Source: Acidobacteriota bacterium
GTDB taxonomy: Bacteria > Actinomycetota > Acidimicrobiia > Acidimicrobiales > RAAP-2
NCBI GenBank assembly: GCA_018971185.1
Contig: JAGXBH010000017.1
Location: 1 to 40,322 of the forward strand
Direction: 5' to 3'
Length of the DNA stretch: 40,322 nucleotides
Made by a program: the position numbers and the translations under genes. The notes under the pieces are model-generated. The model was not told where the DNA came from, ran no database searches, and worked only from the letters and a program-made list of their open reading frames with translations. Shown piece after piece: positions 1 through 8,745 of this stretch (position 1 is the first letter of the stretch; each line of letters opens with the position of its first letter).

Positions 1-131
1 TCGCGATCCATTCGGTGGGCCTGGTCGCCCTGACCTTCGACCACCGCGCGATCGACGGGGCGTACGCGGCGCGATTCCTCGCCCGCCTCGCCCAGCTCCT
101 GCAGGAGACGGACTGGGTGGCGCGCCTGTGA
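1..131 (+). CDS. 2-oxoacid dehydrogenase E2 acyltransferase, C-terminal end (partial)
   Basis: Only the last 42 codons are in the window, read in the frame that begins at base 3. They contain LTFDHRAIDGAYAARFL, which carries the HRxxDG-type active site (His, Asp, Gly) of the dihydrolipoamide acyltransferase catalytic domain. These E2 enzymes pass an acyl group from the lipoyl arm to CoA in the pyruvate, 2-oxoglutarate or branched-chain 2-oxoacid dehydrogenase complexes. The short tail cannot show which substrate is used. The stop is TGA at 129-131. The next gene on the same strand follows after about 30 bases but seems to have its own promoter, so co-transcription is not certain. Confidence 0.85.
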   Translation, partial: AIHSVGLVALTFDHRAIDGAYAARFLARLAQLLQETDWVARL

Positions 132-150
132 GCTTCGGAGGGGTACTCGA

Positions 151-156
151 TAGGCT
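151..156 (+). promoter_or_regulatory. Leaderless -10 hexamer for the TetR gene
   Basis: TAGGCT fits the actinobacterial TANNNT -10 pattern and lies 7 bases before the GTG at 164. Transcription would then begin at or next to the start codon. The same layout recurs in front of several other genes in this window. Confidence 0.5.
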
Positions 157-163
157 GGAAGGA

Positions 164-751
164 GTGACGACGCGCAGCCGCATCCTCGAATCCGCGGCGC
201 TGGAGATCGAGCGCAATGGGCTGACGCTCTTTCGCGTCAAGCGCGTCGCCTCGGAGGCTGATATATCGGTCGCCCTGCTCTATAGCTACTTCACCGATCG
301 CGAGGACCTCATCGCCGCCACGATCGTCTACCGATTCGAACAGGTGCTCCTCGGGCAGGCCGAGATCTTCACCACTCCCCTGCGCGACGTCAACACCGCG
401 AGCGAGCTGCGCGTCGCGCTCGACAAGATGATCGCCGACGCGCAGGACCCCGCGCGCGACGAGCAGCGTCTCCTGCGCATCGACAGCATCTCCTTCGCCC
501 ATCACAACTCCGCCGCCGCTGAGGGCATCGCGAGGGCCAAGGCCGAGGCGAGTGACAAGATCGTCGACGTCGTCCAACCCCTCGAGGACAAGGGACTCCT
601 GGCCGAGGGAATGACCGCGGTGGCCTTCGCGCGCATCTGGTACGCCCTCTTCTTCGGACAGATCTCCTTGGAGGGCGAGCACTCCCTCTCCATCAACGAA
701 GAGACCTGGCTCACCGCGCTGCACGTACTTGCGAACGCGGTCGTCGCGTAG
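164..751 (+). CDS. TetR/AcrR family transcriptional regulator
   Basis: A 195-residue DNA-binding repressor-type protein. Its N-terminal 50 residues read as a TetR helix-turn-helix: TRSRILESAALEIERNG, then VKRVASEADISVALLYSYFTDRE, including the usual recognition-helix segment ending in Y-F. The remaining residues are helical ligand-binding and dimer domain with no signature I can assign, so the inducer is unknown. The frame is also open to a GTG at 128 that overlaps the E2 stop. I prefer GTG 164 because TetR proteins usually begin a few residues before TRxRIL, and because a TAGGCT -10 sits 7 bases upstream. The neighbours are an E2 gene tail upstream and convergent kdpD downstream. The target genes cannot be told from the sequence. 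Confidence 0.85.
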   Translation: MTTRSRILESAALEIERNGLTLFRVKRVASEADISVALLYSYFTDREDLIAATIVYRFEQVLLGQAEIFTTPLRDVNTASELRVALDKMIADAQDPARDEQRLLRIDSISFAHHNSAAAEGIARAKAEASDKIVDVVQPLEDKGLLAEGMTAVAFARIWYALFFGQISLEGEHSLSINEETWLTALHVLANAVVA

Positions 752-774
752 TCGAGACGTTCTGTCCCCGGCGC

Positions 775-807
775 GTCACCGTGCCGGCCGGCCACGGCGC
801 TGGTGAC
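775..807. terminator. Possible hairpin between convergent tetR and kdpD
   Basis: GTCACC (775-780) and GGTGAC (802-807) are perfect complements. They enclose a GC-rich, nearly palindromic middle, GTGCCGGCCGGCCAC. The site lies in the 57-base gap between two converging genes and could stop transcription from both sides. There is no T-run, so it is a weak call. Confidence 0.35.
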
Positions 808-808
808 C

Positions 809-3298
809 TCAATCAGACGGGGCGTTGACCTGGTCGCCGGGTGACTCGCGGACCAGGGAGACCACGGCGGTCACTCCTCCCCCCGGTGTGTCCTCGAATC
901 GCAGCTCACCGCCGAGCACCTTGACGAAACCCATGGCCACCAGGAGGCTCAGGTCCTCGTCCGCGCCCTCGCTCGGATCCGCCAGGTTGGGGAGACGACG
1001 CCGCGGATCGCGGGTGTCGGGCCCGCGGTCGATGACCAGGAGTTCGATCTCGCCGGGCGTGCAGCCCGCGCTCACGCGCACGACCTGGTCGAGGGGACTG
1101 AAGGCGCAGGCGTTCGCGAGCAGGTTGATCACCACGCGCTCGAGGAGGTCCGGGTCCGTGACGGCGGTCGGCAGGTCGGGCGCGAGGTCCGTCTCCACCC
1201 GTCGTCCCTTGGTGTCGACGAGCCCACGGGCGTTGGCGACGACGTCGCGCAGGCTCGTGCGCCACCGACGCGGCGCGATCATCTTGGCCTCGAGGCGACT
1301 CGAGTCGAGCAGATTGGTGACCAGGCGCGTCAGGTTGTCGACCTCGCGCGCGACGACGATGAGTGGCTTCGCCCGGACGTCGTCGTCCGACGCGGCGCGC
1401 AGCGCCACGAGGCTGTTCTCGATGGTGACGAGCGGCGCCTTGAGATCGTGGGCGACCGATCGCAAGAGGCCGATGCGCAACGCGTCGGTCTCGACCCGCG
1501 ATCGCATCGCCTCCGCCTCGATCATCAACTCCTGGGAATGCAGGGCGGCGGCCAAGCGTGCGCAGAACGCGCGGATGAGCTGGCGATCCTGGTTGTCGAG
1601 TTCGAGCGAGCTGAGTCGAAGGGCCCACCTCTCACTCACCGAGAACTCGATCGTATCGCCCGACGTGCCCGCCGGATCCCCGCTCACCAGTTCGGGCAAC
1701 CGTCGACCCTCGTCGTCGACACGCTCCAGCGTCACCATCGCCACCGCGAAGACCGCCCGTAACGTGTCGAGCAGGGGCATCAGGTCCTCGCGCGACGTCG
1801 TCACCGTGGCGACCGCCTCGGAGAGCAACTCCGCCTCGGCCCGAGCACGTCGCGCGTCCTCGGTGGCGCGTCGGAGGCGATTCATCAGCAGACCCGCCGT
1901 GAGCGCGAAGGCCAGGAACGCCACGATGGCCACGGCGTCGTCGGGGCGCGCCACCGCGAGAGTGTGCAGCGGCGCGACGAAGTAGTAGTTCTCCAGACCC
2001 GACGCGCCCAGGGCCGCGACGATCCCGACCACCACCCCTCCCCGAGCGGCCAGGGCGAGCACGACGATCAGGTACACCAAGAAGACCGTCGAGAGCGAGG
2101 CTCCCGCTCGGACCTGGCTCAACACCCACGTCAGGGCCGTGAGCGCCACCACGCCGAGCGCCCCGAAGCGTAGCGTCGTGGGCCAGGAGAACGAGGCCCG
2201 AGGTCGGCGACGCGCGGTGTGCGCGCGACGCTCGGAGGTGATCGCGATGATGTGCACGTCGAGGTCGCGCGCCTCTCGCAACACCTTCTCGATGACTCCT
2301 CCCGGGATGCGCCACGTGCGTCGCCTCCGACTCGACCCCACGATGATCTGGGTGCCGCGTTCGGCCCGCGCGAAGGCCACGAGGGCGTTGGCGACGTCCT
2401 CGTCGATGACCTCGTGGAAGGTGCCCTCGAACTCCTGGATCAACTCCCGCGCGGTGGTGGTGTCCGAATCGCGACGACGCATCTCTCCCGCGTCGATCAC
2501 GTGGACCGCGACGATCTCGGCGTGGTTGCGTGAGGCCATGCGCGCGGCCCGGCGCAGTAGCACCTCGTCCGCGGCGTTGCCCGCGACGGCGACGATCAGG
2601 CGCTCGCGGGTCTCCCAGGTCCCCGTGATGCCGTGGACGGCGAGGTAGCTCTGCAGCGAGTCCTCGACCCGGTCGGCCAACCACAGCAGTGAGAGTTCGC
2701 GTAGCGCGGTGAGATTGCCGGAGCGAAAGAAGTTCGATAGCGACGCGTCGATCTTCTCGGCCGGGTAGATGTTCCCGTGGGCCATGCGCCGGCGCAGGGC
2801 CTCGGGAGTGATGTCCACGAGTTCGATCTGCTCCGCACGTCGCACCACGAAGTCCGGGACCGTCTCGCGCTGGACGATGCCGGTGATCTTCTCCACGACG
2901 TCGTTGACCGACTCGAGGTGCTGGATGTTCACGGTGGTGATGACGTCGATACCCGCCTCGAGGAGTTCCTCGACGTCCTGCCAGCGTTTCTCGTGACGGC
3001 TCCCCGGCGCGTTGGTGTGCGCCAACTCATCGACCAGCGCCACCTGGGGCTGGCGCGACAGCACGCCGTCGAGGTCCATCTCCTCCAGGGTCGCCCCCCG
3101 GTACTCGTAGTGCCGACGAGGGACCACCTCGATGTCGCGCAGTTGCGATTCGGTGAGCGGTCGTCGATGGGTCTCGACGTAGCCCGCAACGACGTCGGCG
3201 CCGCGTTCGCGCCGGCGCCACCCCTCGTCGAGCATCTTGTAGGTCTTGCCCACTCCCGGGGCCAGGCCCAGGTACACCCTTAGTTGACCGCGCGCCAT
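809..3298 (-). CDS. kdpD: KdpD potassium sensor, with a degenerate kinase catalytic domain
   Basis: An 829-residue membrane sensor (E. coli KdpD has 894). In order: the KdpD cytoplasmic domain with Walker A GLAPGVGKT (11-19), a universal-stress-like domain (about 230-350), four DUF4118 membrane helices (about 375-475), a linker or GAF-like region, and a DHp helix with HDLKAPL (His 617). The ATP-binding domain keeps the N box (NLLANA, 725-730) and D757-R-G. The following GPG becomes GPDT, the F box is unrecognisable, and the G2 GLGL motif is replaced by EDLSL near 781-785. The C-terminal strand (ELRF..GGGVTAVVSL) is still in frame, so a frameshift is unlikely. ATP binding is probably impaired. 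The gene is last in the leftward kdp operon, 4 bases after the DUF4118 gene, with a GAGG-type binding site before its ATG. Confidence 0.93.
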   Translation of the reverse strand: MARGQLRVYLGLAPGVGKTYKMLDEGWRRRERGADVVAGYVETHRRPLTESQLRDIEVVPRRHYEYRGATLEEMDLDGVLSRQPQVALVDELAHTNAPGSRHEKRWQDVEELLEAGIDVITTVNIQHLESVNDVVEKITGIVQRETVPDFVVRRAEQIELVDITPEALRRRMAHGNIYPAEKIDASLSNFFRSGNLTALRELSLLWLADRVEDSLQSYLAVHGITGTWETRERLIVAVAGNAADEVLLRRAARMASRNHAEIVAVHVIDAGEMRRRDSDTTTARELIQEFEGTFHEVIDEDVANALVAFARAERGTQIIVGSSRRRRTWRIPGGVIEKVLREARDLDVHIIAITSERRAHTARRRPRASFSWPTTLRFGALGVVALTALTWVLSQVRAGASLSTVFLVYLIVVLALAARGGVVVGIVAALGASGLENYYFVAPLHTLAVARPDDAVAIVAFLAFALTAGLLMNRLRRATEDARRARAEAELLSEAVATVTTSREDLMPLLDTLRAVFAVAMVTLERVDDEGRRLPELVSGDPAGTSGDTIEFSVSERWALRLSSLELDNQDRQLIRAFCARLAAALHSQELMIEAEAMRSRVETDALRIGLLRSVAHDLKAPLVTIENSLVALRAASDDDVRAKPLIVVAREVDNLTRLVTNLLDSSRLEAKMIAPRRWRTSLRDVVANARGLVDTKGRRVETDLAPDLPTAVTDPDLLERVVINLLANACAFSPLDQVVRVSAGCTPGEIELLVIDRGPDTRDPRRRLPNLADPSEGADEDLSLLVAMGFVKVLGGELRFEDTPGGGVTAVVSLVRESPGDQVNAPSD

Positions 3299-3302
3299 TG
3301 CC

Positions 3303-4067
3303 TCATCCTCTCGCGCGGTGTTCCTCGTGGATCCGCGCGGCGACCATGTTCACGAGGGTGACCGCGACGACTCGGTCCTCGCGGGTCACCGCCTCGCCCG
3401 GAGTCGGGCCGAGGAGGAAGCGACCGAGAGCCGCGCCGCGCCAGTGGCACGCGATCTCGGCCACCGGGCCCGGGAGTCCGATCTCGTGCGCCGGCCAGCT
3501 CATGCCGACGTGCGCGACGCGTCCGTCGGCCAGGATCCGCGCGTGAGGGGGACCGCTCAGGTCGCTCTCGAAATAGCACGTCCGAAGGTGCAACACGTCG
3601 ACCAGGGCCGACGACGTGCTCGCGAGCACTTCCTCCAGGGTCGAGCCCCCGACGAGTGAGGACGCCGTCGACGCCATCATCGCCACGTGCGCACCCTGGT
3701 GGCCGGCGTGTTCGCGGTGGCGTCGCCACCGGGCGGCCAGCTCGGTCACGACGACGCCGACCACCACGAGGGCGATCGTCGTCTCGAGGTCGGCGCGCCG
3801 GCTGATAGTGAGGCGCTCGTAGGGCGTCGTGAGGAAGAAGTCGAACCAGATCGCCGAGGAGACGGTGGCCAGGTAGCCGGCTCGTCGACGACCCCAGATC
3901 GCGAGGCCCTCGACGAGGGCGACGAACACCAGGGCCGCCCCCACGTTGGTGAAGGACTCGCGAAACGGCACGAAGGCCAGCGCCGATCCCAACGGGGCGA
4001 GGAGCGCCGCGACGAGAGCCCATCGTGCGTCGTGGCGCCGGATGTGGCCGAGGAGGTCCACGGTCAT
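3303..4067 (-). CDS. Orphan DUF4118 membrane sensor without a kinase domain
   Basis: A 254-residue protein. It has about four membrane helices (residues 15-110), with the DUF4118 hallmark FDFFLTTPYERLTISR, which closely resembles the KdpD membrane domain. A short linker and a GAF-like domain (about 125-250) follow. There is no DHp helix, His box or ATPase motif, so it cannot be a kinase on its own. Its ATG overlaps the kdpC stop by four bases (ATGA), and kdpD follows after 4 bases, so it is translated within the kdp operon. I infer a helper or co-receptor for KdpD or for the second DUF4118 kinase at 8746. No frameshift joins it to kdpD: it ends in its own TGA in a separate frame context, and kdpD has a complete N terminus. 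Confidence 0.8.
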   Translation of the reverse strand: MTVDLLGHIRRHDARWALVAALLAPLGSALAFVPFRESFTNVGAALVFVALVEGLAIWGRRRAGYLATVSSAIWFDFFLTTPYERLTISRRADLETTIALVVVGVVVTELAARWRRHREHAGHQGAHVAMMASTASSLVGGSTLEEVLASTSSALVDVLHLRTCYFESDLSGPPHARILADGRVAHVGMSWPAHEIGLPGPVAEIACHWRGAALGRFLLGPTPGEAVTREDRVVAVTLVNMVAARIHEEHRARG

Positions 4068-4660
4068 CCCAACTTCGCCAGGGCCTCGTTGAGTTGCAGG
4101 ACGTTCACGAAGCTCGCCCCGAGGAACCCGAACTGGGCCCCGTGGGTCTGCTCAGTGATGAGCTTGCTCAGAACGGTCGTCGAGAGACCCCTCGCTTTGG
4201 CCACCATCGGGATCTGCGCCAGGGCGTCCTGGGGTGAGATGTCGGGGTCGTAGCCGCTGCCCGACGTCGTCACCAGGTCTGGTGTGGGACTGACGCCCAT
4301 CGAATGCCAGTACGCCACGAGCGCCCGGGTGTTGGCGAGGAGGACCTTGGAGCGAGGACCGAGGTTGGTGGCGCCGGAGCCACCGTTGACGCCGTTCGCC
4401 ACCAGCGGGTTGTCCCCGCCCGAGGTGTGGGTCGCCGAGTTGGCGGCGTAGGGTCCGAAGTCGTCGGGGCGCCCGTGGAAGAACCTCGGACTACTCCAGT
4501 TCTGGCCGATCAGCGTCGAACCGTGCGCGGTGATCGAGCCGTTCGCCTGGAACTTGAACAGCACCTGGGCAACACCGGTGCCGGCGACGGCGTAGGCGAA
4601 GCCGAAGATCACCAGACAGATCAGCGCCATGGTGAAAGAACGGCGAAGGTGTAGGAGCAT
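4064..4660 (-). CDS. kdpC: Potassium-transporting ATPase subunit KdpC
   Basis: A 198-residue accessory subunit of the Kdp K+ pump. One N-terminal membrane helix (about residues 10-32) is followed by a periplasm/exterior-type domain. Family features are the GSTLIGQNW..PRFFHGRPD segment and SGSGYDPDISPQDALAQIPMV, both typical of KdpC. The frame is open far upstream inside kdpB, but the ATG at 4660 gives the usual length. It lies 11 bases after the kdpB stop and is preceded by AGAGAGG. KdpC stabilises the complex and raises the ATP affinity of KdpB. Its stop overlaps the start of the DUF4118 gene. Confidence 0.95.
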   Translation of the reverse strand: MLLHLRRSFTMALICLVIFGFAYAVAGTGVAQVLFKFQANGSITAHGSTLIGQNWSSPRFFHGRPDDFGPYAANSATHTSGGDNPLVANGVNGGSGATNLGPRSKVLLANTRALVAYWHSMGVSPTPDLVTTSGSGYDPDISPQDALAQIPMVAKARGLSTTVLSKLITEQTHGAQFGFLGASFVNVLQLNEALAKLG

Positions 4661-4671
4661 GATGCCTCTCT

Positions 4672-6729
4672 CTAGTAGGCGTGCAGGGCGACGAGCACGA
4701 CATCGATGACTTTGATGAAGACGAAGGGCACCACGACGCCGCCGACGCCGTAGATCCACACATTGCGCCGCAGGATCGCCGCGGAGTTCGCCGCCCGGAA
4801 CCTCACGCCGCGAAGCGCCAGGGGAATCAGAGCGATGATCACCAGCGCGTTGAAGATCACCGCCGACAGCACGGCGCTCTGGGGACTGTGCAGGCGCATG
4901 ATGTTGAGCGCGCCCAATTGGTGGTACTTGATCGCGAAGAGCGCCGGGATGATCGCGAAGTACTTGGCGATATCGTTGGCGATCGAGAAGGTGGTGAGCG
5001 AGCCTCGGGTGATGAGGAGTTGCTTGCCGATCTCGACGATGTCGATGAGCTTGGTCGGGTTCGAGTCGAGATCGACCATGTTGCCCGCCTCCTTCGCGGC
5101 CGTGGTGCCGGTGTTCATCGCCACCCCCACGTCCGCCTGGGCCAGGGCCGGCGCGTCGTTGGTCCCGTCGCCGGTCATCGCCACGAGCCGACCGCCCTCC
5201 TGCTCCTGCTTGATCAGGGCCATCTTGGCCTCGGGTGTGGCTTCGGCGAGGAAGTCGTCGACGCCCGCCTCCTGCGCGATCGCTGCGGCGGTCAGGGGGT
5301 TGTCGCCGGTGATCATCACCGTGCGGATCCCCATCGTGCGCATCTCCTCGAATTTCGCCTTGATGCCCTGCTTGACAACGTCCTTGAGTTCGATGACGCC
5401 GAGGATGTCCGCGCCGTCGGCGACGGTGAGCGGGGTCGAACCCGCTCGCGACACCCGCTCCACGATGGCGTCGAGGTCGCTCGGAATGGTCCCGCCCTGT
5501 TCGCGCACCCAACGCTTCACCGACTCGGCCGCGCCCTTTCGGATCTGACGCCCGCCCACGTCGAGCCCCGACATCCGCGTCGTCGCGGTGAAGTGCACGA
5601 AGACGTGACCCGGCTCCAACTGGCGCTCGCGGATGCCGAAGTTCTCCTTGGCGAGCACGACGATGGAGCGACCTTCGGGGGTCTCGTCGGCCAGTGACGC
5701 CAACTGAGCCACGTCCGCGACCTCCTGCTCGTTGTGGCCCTGGACGGGCAGGAAGCTCGCGGCCATGCGATTGCCCAGGGTGATGGTCCCGGTCTTGTCG
5801 AGCAGGAGCACTTGCACGTCACCGGCGGCCTCGACCGCGCGTCCGCTCATGGCGAGCACGTTGCGCTGGACCAAGCGGTCCATGCCAGCGATACCGATCG
5901 CCGACAACAGCGCGCCGATGGTGGTGGGGATGAGGCACACCAGCAGCGACACCAGGACCACCACTGAGACGCTCGCGCCCGAGAAGGCGGCGAAGGGTTG
6001 CAGGGTCACGACCACGGGGATGAACACGATCGTCAGCACCGCGAGCAAGATGGTGAGAGCTATCTCGTTCGGGGTCTTCTGGCGATTCGCGCCCTCCACG
6101 AGATTGATCATCCGATCGATGAACGTGTGGCCTCGCTCGGCGGTGATACGCACGACGATCCGGTCCGAGAGGACCTTGGTGCCGCCAGTGACCGCCGAGC
6201 GGTCCCCCCCGGACTCGCGGATCACCGGAGCCGACTCCCCGGTGATCGCCGACTCGTCGACCGAGGCGATGCCCTCGATGATCTCACCGTCACTGGGGAT
6301 CACGTCGCCGGCTTCACAGACGACCGTGTCGCCCCGGCTCAGGTTCGCGGCCGCGACGAGCTCCTCGTGACCGTCGTCGCGTCGACGGCGCGCGGCGGTC
6401 TCCGATCGCATCCGCCTCAAGGTGTCGGCTTGCGCCTTACCGCGACCCTCGGCCATGGCCTCGGCGAAATTCGCGAAGAGCACGGTCAGGATCAACCAGA
6501 CGGTGATCGACCACGTGAAGATCCCGGGGTGGGCGATGGCCTCGAGCAGGGTCACCAGCGAGCCCACGAGGACGACGAACATCACCGGGTTCCTCGCCTG
6601 CACGCGCGGGTCGAGTTTCGTCACCGATCCGCTGAGGGCCTGGGCGAGGATCTCTCGGTCGAAGAGACCGCGCGCTTGGGCCACGCCATGGGGCGCGTCG
6701 GCCGTCGTAGGGGTGAGGACGTTTGACAT
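4672..6729 (-). CDS. kdpB: Potassium-transporting P-type ATPase subunit KdpB
   Basis: A 685-residue catalytic subunit that hydrolyses ATP to drive K+ import through KdpA. Visible P-type ATPase motifs are TGES (163-166, including the serine that is inhibited by phosphorylation in E. coli KdpB), the phosphorylation loop DKTGTIT (Asp 311), and the hinge [21 protein letters not shown]. Also present are the KdpB-specific [24 protein letters not shown] and several membrane helices. The length is normal. Its ATG shares one base with the kdpA stop (TAATG), indicating translational coupling. No key residue is missing. Confidence 0.98.
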   Translation of the reverse strand: MSNVLTPTTADAPHGVAQARGLFDREILAQALSGSVTKLDPRVQARNPVMFVVLVGSLVTLLEAIAHPGIFTWSITVWLILTVLFANFAEAMAEGRGKAQADTLRRMRSETAARRRRDDGHEELVAAANLSRGDTVVCEAGDVIPSDGEIIEGIASVDESAITGESAPVIRESGGDRSAVTGGTKVLSDRIVVRITAERGHTFIDRMINLVEGANRQKTPNEIALTILLAVLTIVFIPVVVTLQPFAAFSGASVSVVVLVSLLVCLIPTTIGALLSAIGIAGMDRLVQRNVLAMSGRAVEAAGDVQVLLLDKTGTITLGNRMAASFLPVQGHNEQEVADVAQLASLADETPEGRSIVVLAKENFGIRERQLEPGHVFVHFTATTRMSGLDVGGRQIRKGAAESVKRWVREQGGTIPSDLDAIVERVSRAGSTPLTVADGADILGVIELKDVVKQGIKAKFEEMRTMGIRTVMITGDNPLTAAAIAQEAGVDDFLAEATPEAKMALIKQEQEGGRLVAMTGDGTNDAPALAQADVGVAMNTGTTAAKEAGNMVDLDSNPTKLIDIVEIGKQLLITRGSLTTFSIANDIAKYFAIIPALFAIKYHQLGALNIMRLHSPQSAVLSAVIFNALVIIALIPLALRGVRFRAANSAAILRRNVWIYGVGGVVVPFVFIKVIDVVLVALHAY

Positions 6730-8417
6730 TAGAAGAACCTTCCGTGGCTGAGCTGTTCGACGATGGGCCCGAGGGACACCGCCGGGAAGAACGTGAGGCC
6801 GCCGATGATCAGGATCACGCCGATCGTGAGACCGACGAACATGGCGTTGTCGGTGCGAAAGGTGCCTAGCGACTCGGGAACCACGTTCTTGGCCGCGAGT
6901 GCGCCGCCCAGGGCCAACACCGGCACCATGATCGCGAAGCGTCCGAGCAGCATGTCGACGGCCCCGATGATGTTGTAGAAGGGTGTGTTGCCGGTGAGTC
7001 CGCCGAAGGCCGATCCGTTGTTGTTGCCCTGGGAGGTGAGGCCGTAGAGGATCTCGCTGAATCCGTGGGGACCGGCGTTGAGCGGACCCGCCCGTCCCGC
7101 GGCCACCGAGACCGCGATCGCGGTCACGATGAGCACGACCACCGGCATCACCAGGGCCGCCAGCCCGGCGAGTTTGACCTCGCGGGACTGGATCTTCTTG
7201 CCGAGGTACTCCGGCGTTCGTCCGATCATCAGCCCGCCGATGAACACCGCGATGAGGGCGTAGATGAGCAGCGTGTAGAGACCAGATCCGGTGCCACCCG
7301 GCGTCACCTCGCCCAGCATCATGCCCGTCATCAGGCCCATGCCGCCGATCGGCGTGAAGGAGTCGTAGGCGGCGTCGGCCGATCCCGTCGACGTCATCGT
7401 GGAGGACACGGCGAAGAGGGCGCTCGAGGTATCACCGAAGCGCACCTCCTTGCCCTCGGTGTTGCCGACCGTCGAGTGCACCCCGGCCGCGGCGACCGCC
7501 GGGTTGTTCTGGTGCTCGGCGAAGCTGGTGAAGCCGACCCACACGCCGAAGAGCAGCGCCATCACCGACAGCAGCGCCACGCCGTGACGCACGCTGCCCA
7601 CCATCTTGCCGAAGGTGTAGGTCAAGGCGAACGGGATCGACAGCAGCAAGTAGATGGAGAGGAAGTTGGTGAGTCCCGTCGGATTCTCGAAGGGCGTCGC
7701 GGAGTTGGCGTTGAGGAAGCCCCCGCCATTGGTGCCGAGTTGTTTGATCGACTCCATGAAGCCGATAGGCCCGCGCGCAATCGTCTGGGTCACCTGGTTC
7801 AACACGTCGTGCACCGTGGCGGTGCCCGCCAGGGTCATCACCGCCCCCTCGCCGACGAAGACGATGCCGAAGGCGAAGGCGATCGGCAACAAGACGTAGA
7901 AGAGGCAGCGCGTGAGGTCGACCCAGAAGTTGCCCACCGTGCTCGACGAGCGCCGCGCGAATCCACGCACCAGGACCACCGCGACCACGATGCCCACCGC
8001 CGGGGTCACGAACTGTTGGACCATCAGCGCCCCAATCTGGCTGAAGTACGACATGGTGGTCTCACCGCCGTAGTTCTGCCAGTTGGTGTTGGTGACGAAG
8101 GACGCGGCGGTATTGAAGCTGAGCGCCGAGCCCACGTTGCCGAGGTGCTGTGGGTTGAGCGGTAGCCAGCCCTGCAGTCGCAAGATGGCGTACGTGAAGA
8201 GCAGCGAGACCCCCGAGAACACGATGACCGCGGCGCCGTAGCGTTTCCACGTCTGCTCCTGCTCGGGGCTGGTCCCGAGCAGCCGATAGATGGGCCGTTC
8301 GACGAAACCGAGGAAGTGCACACGGCCGTCGAAGACCGCGGCCATGTAGGAGCCAAGGTATCGCCAGGTGAGTCCGAGCGAGACCACGAGGGCGAGAAGG
8401 GTGAGGAAGAAGGCCAT
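6729..8417 (-). CDS. kdpA: Potassium-transporting ATPase subunit KdpA
   Basis: A 562-residue channel-like subunit that binds and passes K+. It has about ten membrane helices and the four selectivity-filter regions expected of the family: [10 protein letters not shown] near the N terminus, [19 protein letters not shown], a [18 protein letters not shown] region, and [12 protein letters not shown]. The length matches the family (E. coli 557). The ATG at 8417 directly follows the kdpF stop with no spacer, and the stop overlaps the kdpB start. High-affinity K+ uptake under K+ limitation is the established role. Confidence 0.98.
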   Translation of the reverse strand: MAFFLTLLALVVSLGLTWRYLGSYMAAVFDGRVHFLGFVERPIYRLLGTSPEQEQTWKRYGAAVIVFSGVSLLFTYAILRLQGWLPLNPQHLGNVGSALSFNTAASFVTNTNWQNYGGETTMSYFSQIGALMVQQFVTPAVGIVVAVVLVRGFARRSSSTVGNFWVDLTRCLFYVLLPIAFAFGIVFVGEGAVMTLAGTATVHDVLNQVTQTIARGPIGFMESIKQLGTNGGGFLNANSATPFENPTGLTNFLSIYLLLSIPFALTYTFGKMVGSVRHGVALLSVMALLFGVWVGFTSFAEHQNNPAVAAAGVHSTVGNTEGKEVRFGDTSSALFAVSSTMTSTGSADAAYDSFTPIGGMGLMTGMMLGEVTPGGTGSGLYTLLIYALIAVFIGGLMIGRTPEYLGKKIQSREVKLAGLAALVMPVVVLIVTAIAVSVAAGRAGPLNAGPHGFSEILYGLTSQGNNNGSAFGGLTGNTPFYNIIGAVDMLLGRFAIMVPVLALGGALAAKNVVPESLGTFRTDNAMFVGLTIGVILIIGGLTFFPAVSLGPIVEQLSHGRFF

Positions 8418-8507
8418 CTAGAACTTCTCCGGTTTGAACATGGCGTAGCCGATGTAGAGGAACATCGCTAGGGCCACAATGAGTAGCACGACGTCGGTCA
8501 GATTCAT
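8418..8507 (-). CDS. kdpF: KdpF small subunit
   Basis: A 29-residue single-helix membrane peptide. It starts MNLTDVVLLIVALAMFLY and ends in the KPEKF tail that is characteristic of KdpF. KdpF is a lipid-like stabiliser of the KdpABC complex. The gene lies immediately upstream of kdpA (TAG then ATG). Its own ATG overlaps the stop of a still smaller open frame by four bases (ATGA). Confidence 0.93.
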   Translation of the reverse strand: MNLTDVVLLIVALAMFLYIGYAMFKPEKF

Positions 8508-8587
8508 GCGCGCTCCATCGCCCAGAGCAGCCCGAGCATCGCCGCAACGAATCCGACGATGCCCACCAGTGAGTAGAAATCAGCCAT
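8504..8587 (-). CDS. 27-residue membrane microprotein, first gene of the kdp operon
   Basis: This open frame begins MADFYSLVGIVGFVAAMLGL and ends in LWAMERA. It is one hydrophobic helix with a short charged tail. It is followed by kdpF with an ATGA overlap, the same coupling used elsewhere in the operon, which argues that it is translated. There is no Shine-Dalgarno sequence. Instead CAGACT lies 6 bases upstream of the ATG (a near-consensus -10), which suggests a leaderless start. It lacks the KdpF-type KPEKF tail, so it is not simply a second kdpF. Possible roles are a Kdp accessory subunit or a coupling leader peptide for kdpF. The function is inferred from position only. Confidence 0.6.
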   Translation of the reverse strand: MADFYSLVGIVGFVAAMLGLLWAMERA

Positions 8588-8593
8588 GGACCC

Positions 8594-8599
8594 AGTCTG
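8594..8599 (-). promoter_or_regulatory. Putative -10 element for the kdp operon
   Basis: On the minus strand this reads CAGACT, one base from TANNNT, and it ends 6 bases before the ATG at 8587. The spacing matches the other leaderless starts in the window. No -35 hexamer is obvious. The repeat cluster at 8620-8658 lies where an activator would bind. Confidence 0.4.
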
Positions 8600-8619
8600 G
8601 TGAGCGGCTTCTGAAGAGA

Positions 8620-8658
8620 ATCTTCACAAATCCTCATGGTCCTTAATAAGTTCTTCAC
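8620..8658. promoter_or_regulatory. Candidate KdpE operator: phased direct repeats
   Basis: Adjacent 10-base repeats ATCTTCACAA (8620-8629) and ATCCTCATGG (8630-8639) match at 7 of 10 positions. A further perfect TCTTCAC lies at 8652-8658, 21 bases from the second copy. Direct repeats spaced by about one or two helical turns are typical of OmpR/KdpE-family operators. The site is AT-richer than its surroundings and lies between the divergent kdp operon and the kinase-kdpE operon. Assignment to KdpE is by context, not by a known consensus. Confidence 0.45.
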
Positions 8659-8692
8659 GCGAGGTGTCGCCGCGGCGCAACCGCCACCCTCC

Positions 8693-8698
8693 CTACAC
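8693..8698 (+). promoter_or_regulatory. Putative -10 hexamer for the DUF4118 kinase and kdpE
   Basis: TACACT fits TANNNT. It would start a transcript near 8705, giving a leader of about 40 bases that contains the GGAGG site at 8735-8739. Confidence 0.4.
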
Positions 8699-8745
8699 TG
8701 GGCGCAGCGAGCGAGAAGGATGTGACCGATGCGTGGAGGCCCCCG

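Noticed and set aside
928..1030. Frameshift as the cause of the odd KdpD C terminus
   Set aside because: The reading frame is continuous and the segment after the gap (ELRF...GGGVTAVVSL) is a normal ATPase-domain end, so substitution or loss of motifs fits better.
825..1985. 386-codon open frame opposite kdpD
   Set aside because: Ser/Arg-rich sequence with no recognisable domain, wholly inside kdpD. It is a high-GC shadow frame.
4661..5512. Upstream extension of the kdpC frame
   Set aside because: It lies inside kdpB in another frame, is Arg/Gly-rich, and the ATG at 4660 has a ribosome binding site and gives the usual KdpC length.
8588..8721. c-di-AMP (ydaO-type) riboswitch before kdp
   Set aside because: The gap is too short, and the kdp transcript probably starts at the first codon, leaving no leader.
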